NCBI GenBank assembly: GCA_017746715.1
Contig: JAGHZQ010000034.1
Coordinates: 166,081-230,080 of the forward strand
Length of the DNA stretch: 64,000 nt
Direction of reading: 5' to 3'
Source of the DNA: Cyanobacteria bacterium SBLK
GTDB taxonomy: Bacteria > Cyanobacteriota > Cyanobacteriia > Cyanobacteriales > Spirulinaceae
Position 1 is the stretch's first letter. The number at the start of each line of letters is the position of its first letter. A program made the position numbers and the translations under genes. A model generated the notes under the pieces. That model searched no databases. It was not told the origin of the DNA and was given only the letters and a program-made list of their open reading frames with translations. Positions 26,625 through 36,397 of the stretch are shown piece by piece.

Positions 26625-27931
26625 CAAGTGCCGACGAGGGATTGATTTCTGCCTTGTTTTTTGGCAGAATAAAGGGCGCGATCGGCAGTTTCAATCAAAT
26701 CCTGCGGCAAACAATTTTGACTGGGGACGATGGCGCAAATCCCCATACTCAAACTCACATGAGGACAGGTAGAAGATTCGGCATGAACGATTTTTAATTG
26801 GCGAACATTTGCAGCGATCGCGTCGGCAACTTTTAAGGCACCGGTTTCGGGGGTATTGGGTAAAATGATGGCAAATTCTTCACCGCCGTATCGTGCGGCG
26901 AGATCCCCCGGCCTTTGAATGCTGCAATCGATCGCTTTAGCCACTTCTTGCAAGCAGCGATCTCCGGCTTGATGTCCGTAAGCATCGTTATAACATTTAA
27001 AATGATCGACATCGCAAAGAATTAAAGCAAGGGGTAATTTTGCTTGCTTCATTCGCATCCATTCTTGTTGCAAATACTCGTCAAAACAGCGTCGGTTCGC
27101 GACTCCCGTCAAACCGTCAATATCGACCAAGCGCTGTAATTCTGAGGTTCTTTCGCGAACTTTTCGCTCTAGTTCTCGATTGGTTTCTCGAAAGCGGCCG
27201 ATGGTAATGGCCAGTCCGGATAATCCCAACAATAACATCGATCCCAACACAAAGGTTGCAAATCGAAATCCTTCGCGCATCAATCCCATTAAATTATCGA
27301 GGGGTTGGGTAATGGCTACAACTCCACGCACCTCTCCCACTTGCCAATTTTTGCGAGGACTGTCGGGGTGCGCGTTGTGACAGGCAACGCAACTGGGTTC
27401 CATGATAATCGCTTCCGCATAACGGAAAGAGATGCGATCGTCGACTTTTTCTTTGCGAAAAAAGGCTTCCTCGGGATGTTTGTGCAAATATTGCAAGGCT
27501 TCGATTTCGAAGCGATCTTGAGGACCCCCATCTTTTCCTTGACGATGGGGAAAGGGATAATCGCTATATAAACGAACAATCGTTCCCTCATTTTCCGCGC
27601 TAATTTGTTTGCCGAGTTCGATGGTATAAGTTGCGGGATTGGGAATTGCACCGACAAGATTATGATATTTGTGGGTGACGGTAATTCCTTCAATTGTTTT
27701 GGCACGATTGACAGCATTGGAACTGTAGAGAGTGCGCGCTTTATTTAAAGCTAAAATCGATAAGCTGGTATTCTGTCGAGCCTGTGCTTCGATCAGCACA
27801 TTAGATAATCGATACATGCTGCTCAATGCAATACCAATTCCCACGCAAAAAACAAGCATTAAAATGAAAATGGTATGTCGATAAAGCAGGCGAGATAATT
27901 TTTTGTTAATGCGAAAAACAACCTCATTCAC
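26621..27931 (-). CDS. Diguanylate cyclase with periplasmic c-type heme sensor domain
   Basis: 436 aa. An N-terminal membrane helix (about residues 19-37), an extracytoplasmic domain of the Tll0287-like/DUF3365 type, a second helix (about 225-245) and a C-terminal GGDEF domain. The sensor has a covalent heme site C181-V-A-C184-H185 and IRLYSDYPFPHR-like conserved sequence, as in Tll0287. The cyclase keeps the active motif GGEEF (349-353) and the inhibitory RxxD site, R340-P-G-D343, five residues before it. It should therefore make c-di-GMP under heme control with product feedback. The start is a GTG. No cognate effector gene is adjacent. Confidence 0.92.
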   Translation of the reverse strand: MNEVVFRINKKLSRLLYRHTIFILMLVFCVGIGIALSSMYRLSNVLIEAQARQNTSLSILALNKARTLYSSNAVNRAKTIEGITVTHKYHNLVGAIPNPATYTIELGKQISAENEGTIVRLYSDYPFPHRQGKDGGPQDRFEIEALQYLHKHPEEAFFRKEKVDDRISFRYAEAIIMEPSCVACHNAHPDSPRKNWQVGEVRGVVAITQPLDNLMGLMREGFRFATFVLGSMLLLGLSGLAITIGRFRETNRELERKVRERTSELQRLVDIDGLTGVANRRCFDEYLQQEWMRMKQAKLPLALILCDVDHFKCYNDAYGHQAGDRCLQEVAKAIDCSIQRPGDLAARYGGEEFAIILPNTPETGALKVADAIAANVRQLKIVHAESSTCPHVSLSMGICAIVPSQNCLPQDLIETADRALYSAKKQGRNQSLVGTC

Positions 27932-28100
27932 AATTCTTAATTAATGCGATCTCGTTCTTCAATCCGCATTTTATCTCGCATTTATTGGCGATTGTGCGAT
28001 CGCGATCGCTAGATTGCGACCTTGAAATTCTTGATTTCTACTACTTATAAGAGGTATTTTATTCGCTTTGAATCTCGGCGATCGCATTCCCCGTTTAATA

Positions 28101-30209
28101 TTAAGTTAAATTCACGATCGCTCCTTCACTCTCAACCGCCGACGCATTCACCGCACATAACCCATACATACCGGGAGCAATGCCTGTGGCGCGAATGGAA
28201 GCGGGAAAAATTGCTCCGAGTTCCCAGGTTTCTCCCTTGAGGCGATATAAAGTCCAAGCGCGAATTTCCTCATTGCCTAGAGACTGCCAAGACAAAGTAT
28301 TTCCTTTAAGCGTCACCGCTGGAGGCGTGGGTTTTTGCTCCGAATATCGAGAGAGAGCCGGCACTAATGCCGGGCGATCGTAAATTTTAGTCTTAAAGAC
28401 TTCATTAACATTTTGCCAATTTTCCATTAAGGGTTTAACGTGGTAGAAAATATTCCCCAAAGCATTTTCATCTCTTAATTCTCGCGTTAATTTGACCTGA
28501 TTTTCAAACTCTTCTACCGACCAAGTCGAACTCTGCAAGCGAGATAAATTATTGCCCACGTAAATATGCGAATTGAGGGGATTATTTTCCGTCCACCACT
28601 TCAATAAAACCGGATAGCTCTGTTTTGTTTGTTCGATTTTCCAATACAATTGCGGCGAAAGATAATCCACCCACCCTTCTGATATCCATTTTAGGGGATC
28701 CATATAGAGAGCGTTAAATTGGTCTAATCCTGCAATTCCCTCCGGTTTTCCGGGTTGATAAATGCCAAAAGGGGCAATGCCAAATTTGAGACGGGGTTTA
28801 AGGGTGCGAATGCCCTCAGATAAACGCTTGACCATTTGATTGACATTATCCCTGCGCCATGCTGCCAATTCGAGAGTACCGCCGTTTTGCTGATAGGTTT
28901 CGTAAGTGACGCGATCGGGAAACTCTTCTCCCGCAACGGGATAGGGATAAAAGTAATCGTCAATGTGAACTCCATCGATATCGTAGCGTTGGACGACATC
29001 CATAATGACATCGTAGGCTTGGTTGCGGGCGATTTCCAAACCGGGATCCATCCACCGCTCCTTGCCGTAATCGTAAACGGCTTCGGGATGGAGGGCATCG
29101 AAATGAGGGGGCTTATTCGGTTCGGTTTTGCCAGTTTTGGCGCGGAAGGGATTAAACCAAGCGTGAACCTCGATATTGCGCTGGTGTCCCTCATTAACGA
29201 GGAATTCGAGGGGGTCGTAAAAGGGTTCTGGGGGTCGGCCTTGAATGCCCGTCAGCCAAACGCTCCAAGGCTCTCGCGCCGAGGCATAGAGGGCATCGCC
29301 TTCGGGACGGACTTGTAAGATGACCGCATTAAAGTGAAGGCTTTGCAGGCGATCGAGAATGGCTCTGAGTTCTTGCTGCTGTTGTTCTGCGGGCAATCCT
29401 TGCTCGGAGGGAAAATTCACATTCCACACTGAAGTCACCCAAGCCCCGCGAAACTCCCGCGTATGACTCAATAATTCCGTTTGCGTTGCTGGAGAAGCCA
29501 CCAGATGATCCGAGGGAATTCTCGGCATTTTTCCCGTATGGGCGATCGCTTGATACAAGAGGGCGGCAACATCGGCACGGGTGGCGGCTTTGTTGGGTTG
29601 CAGGCGATCGAGATCGGGATAGTTAATGACGATTCCCGCTTGGGTTGCCGTTGTAATAGGGGCGATCGCATAATTGGGAATCTCGTTGGTATCTTGATAA
29701 TAATCTTCGAGGAAAATTTCCGGAAACTTGGCAGAATCGATCTGCAAGCCATTCACCAACGCCGTAAATACTTGCGCTTTGCTAATCTCGATATGGGGGC
29801 GAAAAGTTTTATTGGGATAACCGCTTAAAAATCCCATTTGATAGACTTTCCCGATCGCTTCCCGCGCCCAAAATCCCAAGGATAAATCGCTAAAATTAAT
29901 GAAATCCCGCGTTTTGGGGCGATTGAAAGCCCCCGCCACTAAAGCGGCAAATTGAGCGCGGTTCACGGGTCGATCGGGGCGAAACGTGCCATCGGGAAAG
30001 CCGCGAATAATGCCCGCACTGGCAAGAGCGCTAATGAAGGGTTGCGCCCAATGCCCTTGAATGTCGGGAAATTGAGGCGTATTAAAAGCAGCCGCTCGGG
30101 GGGCAGTTTGTTTGGGGGCGAGGGCGATCGCGTATTCCCCTGGAGGGACTCCCTCAACCCGCGCCGTTAAATTTCCGCTTGTATCTACCGTTCCCGTGGT
30201 TTCAATCAT
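28101..30209 (-). CDS. GHL10 family glycoside hydrolase with SLH domains
   Basis: 702 aa. Residues about 47-215 contain three S-layer homology repeats (FPDIQGHWAQPFI, GIIRGFPDGTFRPDRPVNRAQ, FLSGYPNKTFRPHIEISKAQ). The GHL10 (DUF187) TIM-barrel hydrolase begins near residue 253 at EFRGAWVTSVWNVNFPS. It continues with FNAVILQVRPEGDALY, VHAWFNPFRAK, IDGVHIDDYFYPYP and WVDYLSPQLYW. A small beta domain with a WTLYR segment ends the protein. The family acts on polysaccharides; substrate unknown. SLH domains normally anchor exported proteins to the cell wall, but no signal peptide is visible at this start (MIETTGTVDTSGNL), and upstream in-frame sequence has no start codon. The N-terminus may be lost. 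Confidence 0.88.
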   Translation of the reverse strand: MIETTGTVDTSGNLTARVEGVPPGEYAIALAPKQTAPRAAAFNTPQFPDIQGHWAQPFISALASAGIIRGFPDGTFRPDRPVNRAQFAALVAGAFNRPKTRDFINFSDLSLGFWAREAIGKVYQMGFLSGYPNKTFRPHIEISKAQVFTALVNGLQIDSAKFPEIFLEDYYQDTNEIPNYAIAPITTATQAGIVINYPDLDRLQPNKAATRADVAALLYQAIAHTGKMPRIPSDHLVASPATQTELLSHTREFRGAWVTSVWNVNFPSEQGLPAEQQQQELRAILDRLQSLHFNAVILQVRPEGDALYASAREPWSVWLTGIQGRPPEPFYDPLEFLVNEGHQRNIEVHAWFNPFRAKTGKTEPNKPPHFDALHPEAVYDYGKERWMDPGLEIARNQAYDVIMDVVQRYDIDGVHIDDYFYPYPVAGEEFPDRVTYETYQQNGGTLELAAWRRDNVNQMVKRLSEGIRTLKPRLKFGIAPFGIYQPGKPEGIAGLDQFNALYMDPLKWISEGWVDYLSPQLYWKIEQTKQSYPVLLKWWTENNPLNSHIYVGNNLSRLQSSTWSVEEFENQVKLTRELRDENALGNIFYHVKPLMENWQNVNEVFKTKIYDRPALVPALSRYSEQKPTPPAVTLKGNTLSWQSLGNEEIRAWTLYRLKGETWELGAIFPASIRATGIAPGMYGLCAVNASAVESEGAIVNLT

Positions 30210-30256
30210 TGACCCGCTTATCTTTGAGGCTATCTCTCGATTTTAAGGGGTTGGGG

Positions 30257-30784
30257 TTATTTTTCCGGCATTTTTTTTAGGGATGCGGAAAATTCGGCAA
30301 TTTCTCGGGGCGATCGCAGGTGATAGACTTGTTTGCCTGTTGCCGCTTGTTTGACGTAATCTCGATATTTGGGCGTTAAATATTTGTGGCAAAGCCAGAG
30401 ATTGCGGTAACTATTGAGAGAACTTTTTAAAATGGGGGCGCGATCGGGCCAGCCATCGGGAGGATCGAAAAATCCCGTTAAAAATCGCTTCGTCACCCAC
30501 CAAAGATGAACGGCCAGAGGAAGGTCGATATAAACCAGAGTATCAGCCACATCGAGTCTGAGCCAGAGGGTTTTGAGAGAGCCAAAGCCGTCAATGACCC
30601 AGCGATCGCCCGCTACAATTTCGGCATGAGCGCGTCGGTACTCTTCCTCGGTAACTTTTATACCGCCTGCTTGATACTGAATTTTATCTAAAACGTATAG
30701 GGGGAGGGCGATCGCATTTGCCAACTGCTTGCTTAAAGTTGACTTCCCTCCCCCAGTATTCCCAAAAACAGCCACTTTTTTCAT
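30257..30784 (-). CDS. P-loop kinase-like protein (adenylate kinase/FlaR type)
   Basis: 175 aa from ATG 30784, which has a clear GGAG site; the frame is open to 30826. The Walker A loop is GNTGGGKST at residues 8-16. Downstream come LYVLDKIQYQAGG, the RWVIDGFGSLKTLWLRLDVA segment and LVYIDLPLAVHLWWVTKR, as in the FlaR-like or topology-modulation-type adenylate kinases. The real substrate of the group is unknown. It lies 61 bp downstream of the PBP1A gene and just upstream of the SLH hydrolase on the same strand. Confidence 0.82.
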   Translation of the reverse strand: MKKVAVFGNTGGGKSTLSKQLANAIALPLYVLDKIQYQAGGIKVTEEEYRRAHAEIVAGDRWVIDGFGSLKTLWLRLDVADTLVYIDLPLAVHLWWVTKRFLTGFFDPPDGWPDRAPILKSSLNSYRNLWLCHKYLTPKYRDYVKQAATGKQVYHLRSPREIAEFSASLKKMPEK

Positions 30785-30845
30785 CAAGATTCTCCTGCTA
30801 GCGACTAACGGGCGATCGATGACCATTTTTGAATTTTGAATTGAT

Positions 30846-32771
30846 TCACGCTTTCGGACGGGGAAACTTCGACGGTGCGGGGAAATACTTCACGGGTTCG
30901 TTTCTCAAGGCTTCTCGCATAAAACCGCGCCAAATGGGAGCGGCATAGCCCCCTCCCGTTACACCCCGTCCCAGGGGTCGATAATTATCATTGCCGATCC
31001 AAACAGAAACCGACAGTTGCGGCACGTAACCCACAAACCAAACATCCCGCTCTGAAGTCGTCGTCCCTGTTTTCCCCGCCGCCGGACGACCGATCGCTGC
31101 CGCCGGAGCCGTTCCACCCCCTTGCAGGACGCCTTTCAACGTCCCGGTTAAAGAAGCCGTCGCCCAAGGATCGAGAACCAATTTAGGTTTTGGCGTATTG
31201 TCCAAAAGGACGTTACCGCTACTATCCGTCACCCGAGCGATTACCGTTGGCGTGGAATGCCAGCCATTACTCGCAAACGTCGCATAAGCGCCCGCCATCT
31301 CCATCGGCGTCACGCCAATAGACCCCAAAGGCAAAGAAATCACGGGATCGAGAGGACTTTCAATTCCCAACGTGCGACAGATTTCAATCACCTTATCAAT
31401 GCCGATCGCCTGCCCGATCTTCACCGCCGGAATGTTGAGAGAAGTGACGATTGCCGTCCGCAGGCTCACGGTACCGGCAAAATTCCCGCCGTAGTTTTGA
31501 GGTTCGTAGTAAATCGAACCATCGCGATATTTAACCTCTTTATCCTCAATCGTGGAATAAGGCGTATATCGCCCACTGGCAAAAGCTGCGTAATAGACAA
31601 AAGGTTTAAACGCCGATCCCGGTTGTCGTAAGGATTGAATGGCACGGTTAAACTGGCTCTTTTTGTAATTTACCCCCCCCACCATTGCCTTCACGTAATG
31701 GGTGCGGGGATCTACAGCGACTAAAGCCACCTGATCCGCATACAAACCGCGGGCGATTAACCGTTGGTGCGCCCTAGCGACATTTTCTTCCGCCATTTTT
31801 TGGAAGTTATAATCTACCGTTGTTTGGACTCGCATTCCGCCCTTGAGGACGGCATCTTCGCCAAAACGCTGTTGCAATTCAGCAACGACTGCTTCGGTAA
31901 TGTAGGGGAGTTCGCTGGTTTTCCAAGCTGTTGGCTGATTGATTAAAAGTTTGGCTTTCTTTGCGTCTTCTGCTTGTTTTGCCGTAATCCAACCCAAACC
32001 CTGCATCCGTTGGAGCACTAAGGATTGTCGCCGCTTGGTTTCTTTATAGTCAATGAAGGGACTGTAATCTTCTGGTGCTTGAATCAAACCCGCCATCATA
32101 GAGGACTCGGCTAAATTCAAATCTTTAGCAGATTTACCGAAATAACTTTGCGCGGCGGTTTCCGCCCCATAACTGTTATGACCCCAATAGATGTTATTGA
32201 GGTACATTTCCAACACTTGGTCTTTGGTAAAAATCTGTTCGACGCGAATGGCGAGGACGGCTTCGGCCAATTTTCTGCTCACCGTGCGCTGTCTGGAGAG
32301 AAATAAGTTTTTAACGAGCTGCATGGTGATGGTAGAACCCCCTTCTACTACCGCACCTCGTTTCATGTTCACGAGTAAAGCGCGTCCGATACTGTTGGGA
32401 TTGATACCGTCGTGCAAATAGAAATGACTGTCTTCAATCGCAAGAACTGCTCGTTTGAGTTCGGGGGAAACTTCGTCGAGTTTGATTACTTCCCGATTGT
32501 GTTCGCCGTGGAGACTGTCGAGGAGTTTGCCCTTAATATCGTAAATATAGCTGGTTTCCGTGGGCACGAAATTTCGCAGGACGCGAACGTCTGGAAGATT
32601 GCGAAAGCTAATTGCCAGTCCCACCAGTCCTCCCGCGACCACCGAACTGGCGAGCATGGTGATTCCGAGAATCGTTCCTCCAGCCGCTTTGGTCGTCCCG
32701 AGGGCAAATTGGACGAGGGGCTTGCGATCGCTTGGTTTGGTGCTTTTTTGTCGAACGGTGCTGGTCGCCAC
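30846..32771 (-). CDS. Class A penicillin-binding protein (PBP1A type)
   Basis: Bifunctional peptidoglycan synthase, 641 aa. A membrane helix (about residues 33-58) precedes the GT51 transglycosylase domain with AIEDSHFYLHDGINPNSIGR and GGSTITMQLVKNLFLS. The transpeptidase domain has the active-site S-x-x-K in RQPGSAFKPF, the S-x-N-type motif SLN in VTSLNIPAVK and the K-T-G in AAGKTGTTTSERD. It ends soon after WIGNDNYRPLG without a long tail. The start is GTG at 32771. PBP copies are numerous in cyanobacteria, so a numbered symbol would be a guess. Confidence 0.94.
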   Translation of the reverse strand: MATSTVRQKSTKPSDRKPLVQFALGTTKAAGGTILGITMLASSVVAGGLVGLAISFRNLPDVRVLRNFVPTETSYIYDIKGKLLDSLHGEHNREVIKLDEVSPELKRAVLAIEDSHFYLHDGINPNSIGRALLVNMKRGAVVEGGSTITMQLVKNLFLSRQRTVSRKLAEAVLAIRVEQIFTKDQVLEMYLNNIYWGHNSYGAETAAQSYFGKSAKDLNLAESSMMAGLIQAPEDYSPFIDYKETKRRQSLVLQRMQGLGWITAKQAEDAKKAKLLINQPTAWKTSELPYITEAVVAELQQRFGEDAVLKGGMRVQTTVDYNFQKMAEENVARAHQRLIARGLYADQVALVAVDPRTHYVKAMVGGVNYKKSQFNRAIQSLRQPGSAFKPFVYYAAFASGRYTPYSTIEDKEVKYRDGSIYYEPQNYGGNFAGTVSLRTAIVTSLNIPAVKIGQAIGIDKVIEICRTLGIESPLDPVISLPLGSIGVTPMEMAGAYATFASNGWHSTPTVIARVTDSSGNVLLDNTPKPKLVLDPWATASLTGTLKGVLQGGGTAPAAAIGRPAAGKTGTTTSERDVWFVGYVPQLSVSVWIGNDNYRPLGRGVTGGGYAAPIWRGFMREALRNEPVKYFPAPSKFPRPKA

Positions 32772-33055
32772 GATGATTCCACTACCTCACGTTAAAAATA
32801 ATCGATGCTCTGGGTTTATCAAAACGGGATTTTCAAACGACAGGGAAAAAAGGATACTCTATTGTATAGGAAATGACCGAGAACGCCTTGGCCAATCCTC
32901 CTAAGGAACACTTTAACATTTGCTTAACGCTTCAAGCATTCTAATTTATTCCTTGTCGATGGGGGAAGATATCTCCCCTTTGGCGGAATGGGGGCGTGTT
33001 GCCTTAAAATACTCGCTTGGTATCCTACCCTTAAACCCTCTACTTGTCGAATCTC

Positions 33056-34279
33056 ATGTCCGATCGCAATTCTAATCCCGATTTAGCTTGGCTCTCCCGA
33101 GGGACGAGCGAAATTTTTCCCGATCGCTCTGAATCGGAAGATCCGGCGGAGAATTTAGCTTGTTTGCTCGAAACGAGCGATCGCCCTTTACGAGTTAAAT
33201 TGGGGATCGATCCGACGGGATCGGCGCTTCATCTCGGACACAGTATTCCTTTCAGGAAGTTGCGGGCGTTTCAGGATGCCGGGCATACGGCGGTGGTAAT
33301 TATTGGGGATTTTACCGCCCAAATCGGCGATCCCACAGGCAAATCGGAGGTTCGCCGTCAATTGACTCCCGAGCAAGTGCGGGAGAATGCCAAAACCTAT
33401 CTGGATCAATTGCGTCCGGTGTTGGATTTTGAGACTCCGGAGCGATTGGAAATTCGCTATAACTCGGAATGGTTGGGTAAGTTAGATTTAAAGGAAATTC
33501 TGGGATTATTGGGGACCATGACGGTGGGGCAAATGTTGGCAAAAGAAGGGTTTTCCGAACGCTATGAGAAGGAAAATCCCATTTATTTACACGAGTTTCT
33601 CTATCCGTTGATGCAGGGTTACGATTCGGTAGCAGTCGAGGCAGATGTGGAGTTAGGAGGAACGGATCAAAAGTTTAATTTAGCGGTAGGACGGGATTTG
33701 CAGCGCCATTTCGGTCAAAAACCTCAGTTTGGGCTGTTATTGCCTTTACTGTTGGGATTTGATGGGGTCAATAAGATGTCCAAATCTCTTAATAATTATG
33801 TGGGATTAACTGAAGTTCCCCTCTCGATGTATTCCAAGTTGGAGGGAACTCCCGATTCGCTACTGGAGCAGTATTTTGAGTTATTAACTAAATTACCTCT
33901 AGACGGTTTGCCGGAAAATCCGAGGGAACGGCAAAAATTGTTAGCGTTGGATGTGGTTTCTCAATATTACGGGGAGGAAGCGGCACAAGATGCGAAAAAA
34001 GCTGCCGAATCTTTTAGTAAAGGTACGCAAATTGACACGGGAGCCGTCCCGGAATATTCTTTAGCCGAGGTGCAGTTTCCCGCCAAAATTTATTATATTC
34101 TCGGAGCTTCGGGATTATGTAAAAGTAGCGGGGAGGGTCGCCGTCAGATTCAAGGCGGGGCGGTGCGTTTGGCTGGCGATCGCCTTACCGATGTCAATCT
34201 CGAATTTGCTTCTCCAGGGGATCTCGCGGGGAAAGTCCTACAAGTGGGGAAAAAGAAGTTTATTCGCCTCGTTAATTAG
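33056..34279 (+). CDS. tyrS: Tyrosyl-tRNA synthetase
   Basis: Class I aminoacyl-tRNA synthetase charging tRNA-Tyr. From ATG 33056 it has 407 aa (a TTG at 33044 would add four residues). The HIGH-type motif is HLGHSIPF and the KMSKS loop is [10 protein letters not shown]. The Tyr-binding region is [20 protein letters not shown]. An S4 RNA-binding domain at the C-terminus begins near [19 protein letters not shown]. This is the TyrZ-like or second bacterial subtype judged by length and motifs. It is isolated, with a 284-bp spacer upstream to the divergent PBP gene in which I see no T-box. Confidence 0.95.
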   Translation: MSDRNSNPDLAWLSRGTSEIFPDRSESEDPAENLACLLETSDRPLRVKLGIDPTGSALHLGHSIPFRKLRAFQDAGHTAVVIIGDFTAQIGDPTGKSEVRRQLTPEQVRENAKTYLDQLRPVLDFETPERLEIRYNSEWLGKLDLKEILGLLGTMTVGQMLAKEGFSERYEKENPIYLHEFLYPLMQGYDSVAVEADVELGGTDQKFNLAVGRDLQRHFGQKPQFGLLLPLLLGFDGVNKMSKSLNNYVGLTEVPLSMYSKLEGTPDSLLEQYFELLTKLPLDGLPENPRERQKLLALDVVSQYYGEEAAQDAKKAAESFSKGTQIDTGAVPEYSLAEVQFPAKIYYILGASGLCKSSGEGRRQIQGGAVRLAGDRLTDVNLEFASPGDLAGKVLQVGKKKFIRLVN

Positions 34280-34466
34280 TATCGGATGTAACAATTCTCT
34301 TAACCCATTTTTTACTTAGAGAAAAACAACAATAACGTTACTTAAGACCTTAAGAATTTCTAACATTTAAGGAGAGAATGATTGTTTCGATAATAAAATT
34401 GAAATGAAAAAAAGCAATATGTAGTGTTGCTCTGTTAACCCTATCAATTTTTCATAGGAGGCTCGT

Positions 34467-34601
34467 ATGAGATCCAACCTAGTCAAACCGGAGCAATTCT
34501 TAACCATTTTCGTGCTCGCGAGCTTGAATGTGGTTGCTTTCTTGGCATTACTTTATAGTTTCCAAGGGACTTCTTGGGGATTATTTAATTTGCCATTCTA
34601 A
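34467..34601 (+). CDS. Small single-helix membrane protein (44 aa)
   Basis: I do not recognise this protein. A 44-codon ORF starts at ATG 34467 with a very strong AGGAGG site 7 bases upstream. The product has a polar N-terminus with RSNLVKPEQF, one membrane helix (about residues 11-31) and a short aromatic end WGLFNLPF. Size and layout are those of small thylakoid subunits of photosystems or NDH complexes, but it does not match those I know. The 187-bp upstream spacer after tyrS is AT-rich and long enough for its own promoter. The strong ribosome site argues for real translation. Confidence 0.65.
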   Translation: MRSNLVKPEQFLTIFVLASLNVVAFLALLYSFQGTSWGLFNLPF

Positions 34602-34732
34602 TTCACTTTGCTCATCTCGATTTTTGTTGTCATTATTTCTTTAGATCTCCTCTTCGCCTGTTTTTGGGTGGGGAGGAGTTCAATCTTGAGCGGGTTATTG
34701 GAATTGGGAGAGTCCGGCATTCGATCGCTTAA

Positions 34733-35047
34733 AACAATTCCTGCGATCGCTATAACAAGAATTCAATTGCTGCTATTCAGTCTAAAAAAGTAGATAGCGA
34801 GACCTACGAATTAGCAAAAATGACCGTAACAGAGCAAAAGAGAGGGAAAGGCATCGGCGAACTGGTGGGATGGAAAGCGATCGCAAAAGCACGGGAATTA
34901 GGCGTAAAAACAATCTTTCTAGAAAGCAATACCGTTTTAAAATCTGCTATTGCGCTTTATCAAGAATTAGGGTTTCAAAAAGTTGTCGGACGACCTTCCC
35001 CTTATCAAGGATGTAATATTCAAATGGAACTCAAACTGGTTGCTTAG
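34733..35047 (+). pseudogene. 5'-truncated GNAT acetyltransferase
   Basis: The C-terminal half of a GNAT N-acetyltransferase: ETYELAKMTVTEQKRGKGIG (acetyl-CoA loop R-G-K-G-I-G), [29 protein letters not shown], and NIQMELKL at the end. The frame is open from 34733 after a TAA, but the first ATG is at 34820, inside the motif. The N-terminal half of the fold (about 80 residues) is absent, and the upstream sequence reads as unrelated. This is a gene remnant; a 75-aa protein from 34820 would lack the substrate site. Confidence 0.72.
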
Positions 35048-35150
35048 AGTCGCGCGTCGCCAAGTTAAAACAATAGCTCGCCCGTCCCAATTGATGCTAA
35101 AGTCTTACAAGTTATCAACAGACAATCATCTAGCGGATGCACGGTTATCC

Positions 35151-35867
35151 ATGAACAGCGAACAATTATCAGTTGGCGATCGCATTATCGTACCCCTTGA
35201 CGTACCGACTCCCGTGCAGGCGATCGCGCTGATCGATAAACTTCCGCAAGTGACCTTTTGGAAGGTAGGGTTACAGTTGTTTATCAGTGCGGGTGCAGAA
35301 GTCCTGAAAGTGCTCAAACAACGCAAAAAGAAAATTTTTCTCGATCTCAAACTCCACGACATTCCCAACACCGTTGCGGGAGCCTGTGCTTCTACCAAAC
35401 TCTACGATGTAGATTTTCTCACCCTTCACGCCACTTCGGGCCGCATTGCCCTGAAAGCGGCAGCAGAAATCGCTCGCAGTTCCGGTAAACTAAAACTTTT
35501 AGCGGTTACTCTCCTCACCAGCATCAATTCTCGAGAGTTGGCCTTCGATCTGAAAATTCCCCTCGAATTGCCCGAATACGTTCTGCAAATGGCATTATTG
35601 GCACAAGAATCTGGCATCAATGGCGCGGTTTGTTCGCCGAAAGAGGTGCAACAATTACGAGAAGTTTGTGGGAATGATTTTATGTTAGTTTGTCCGGGGG
35701 TGCGTCCGAGTTGGTCGGAAGCAAAAGACCAACAGCGCGTGATGACCCCCGGCCAAGCAATTAAAGCGGGGGCGAATTATCTCGTGATCGGTCGTCCGAT
35801 TACGCGATCGGGAAATCCGGAAGAGGCATGGGATCGCATTTGTGAAGAAATTGCCGGAGTGCTTTAG
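35151..35867 (+). CDS. pyrF: Orotidine 5'-phosphate decarboxylase
   Basis: Decarboxylates OMP to UMP, the last step of pyrimidine synthesis. From ATG 35151 ([17 protein letters not shown]) it has 238 aa, normal for the bacterial enzyme. The catalytic K-D-K-D type motif is [41 protein letters not shown] and [18 protein letters not shown] follow. The frame is open upstream to 34983 and overlaps the GNAT remnant; that part is not family-like. A secreted-protein gene starts 3 bases after its stop. Confidence 0.95.
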   Translation: MNSEQLSVGDRIIVPLDVPTPVQAIALIDKLPQVTFWKVGLQLFISAGAEVLKVLKQRKKKIFLDLKLHDIPNTVAGACASTKLYDVDFLTLHATSGRIALKAAAEIARSSGKLKLLAVTLLTSINSRELAFDLKIPLELPEYVLQMALLAQESGINGAVCSPKEVQQLREVCGNDFMLVCPGVRPSWSEAKDQQRVMTPGQAIKAGANYLVIGRPITRSGNPEEAWDRICEEIAGVL

Positions 35868-35870
35868 ATT

Positions 35871-36371
35871 GTGAGAATAACAAGAGTTTTGGCGGGACTC
35901 TCTATCGCGATCGCCCTCGGGAGCATTTTTCCAAGGGTCGCGAATGCCTGTCCGAGGGATTTACCAACCGTTGTCGGCTCGCTTTTAGAAGATTTACCGG
36001 GCTATGCCAATCGGGTTATTCGGCGATCGCGCTTTTCGGGCGATCGCGAGACTTATATTATCACGGCAGGACGACCGGAATTCGAGCCTTTACCCTTAGG
36101 AAGCACGCGACCTTTACCCGCGTCTGCCGATGCCCCCAAACAGGTCTTTTTTACCACCTTAGAGCAGTCTTTTGAGGAGGACAGGGTAATCCCTCGGGAA
36201 AATTATCATTGGCTGTTCCTTGCCTCCACAGAGGACGGATGGCGCATGGTGACAATTTTTACCCGTTATGGTTCCCTGCAAAAAGATAAGCCCCCAGCTC
36301 CTCCCAGAGAAACCAGTAACGGGGCGATCGGTCAAGCCGTGCGCTTGTGGTTGCGAGATTGCCGGAATTAG
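35871..36371 (+). CDS. Secreted hypothetical protein (166 aa)
   Basis: A start at GTG 35871, 3 bases after pyrF, gives a 166-aa product with a signal peptide (RITRVLAGLSIAIALGSIF, cleavage near ANA-CP). The mature part has Cys near its start and near the C-terminus (WLRDCRN), which could form a disulphide. Distinct segments are YANRVIRRSRF, ETYIITAGRPEFEPLPLG, QVFFTTLEQSFEEDR and NYHWLFLASTEDGWRMVTIF. It resembles conserved cyanobacterial proteins of unknown role. Cotranscription with pyrF is likely from the spacing. Confidence 0.75.
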   Translation: MRITRVLAGLSIAIALGSIFPRVANACPRDLPTVVGSLLEDLPGYANRVIRRSRFSGDRETYIITAGRPEFEPLPLGSTRPLPASADAPKQVFFTTLEQSFEEDRVIPRENYHWLFLASTEDGWRMVTIFTRYGSLQKDKPPAPPRETSNGAIGQAVRLWLRDCRN

Positions 36372-36397
36372 ACAGAGTGAAAAGTTAAGAGGAAATT

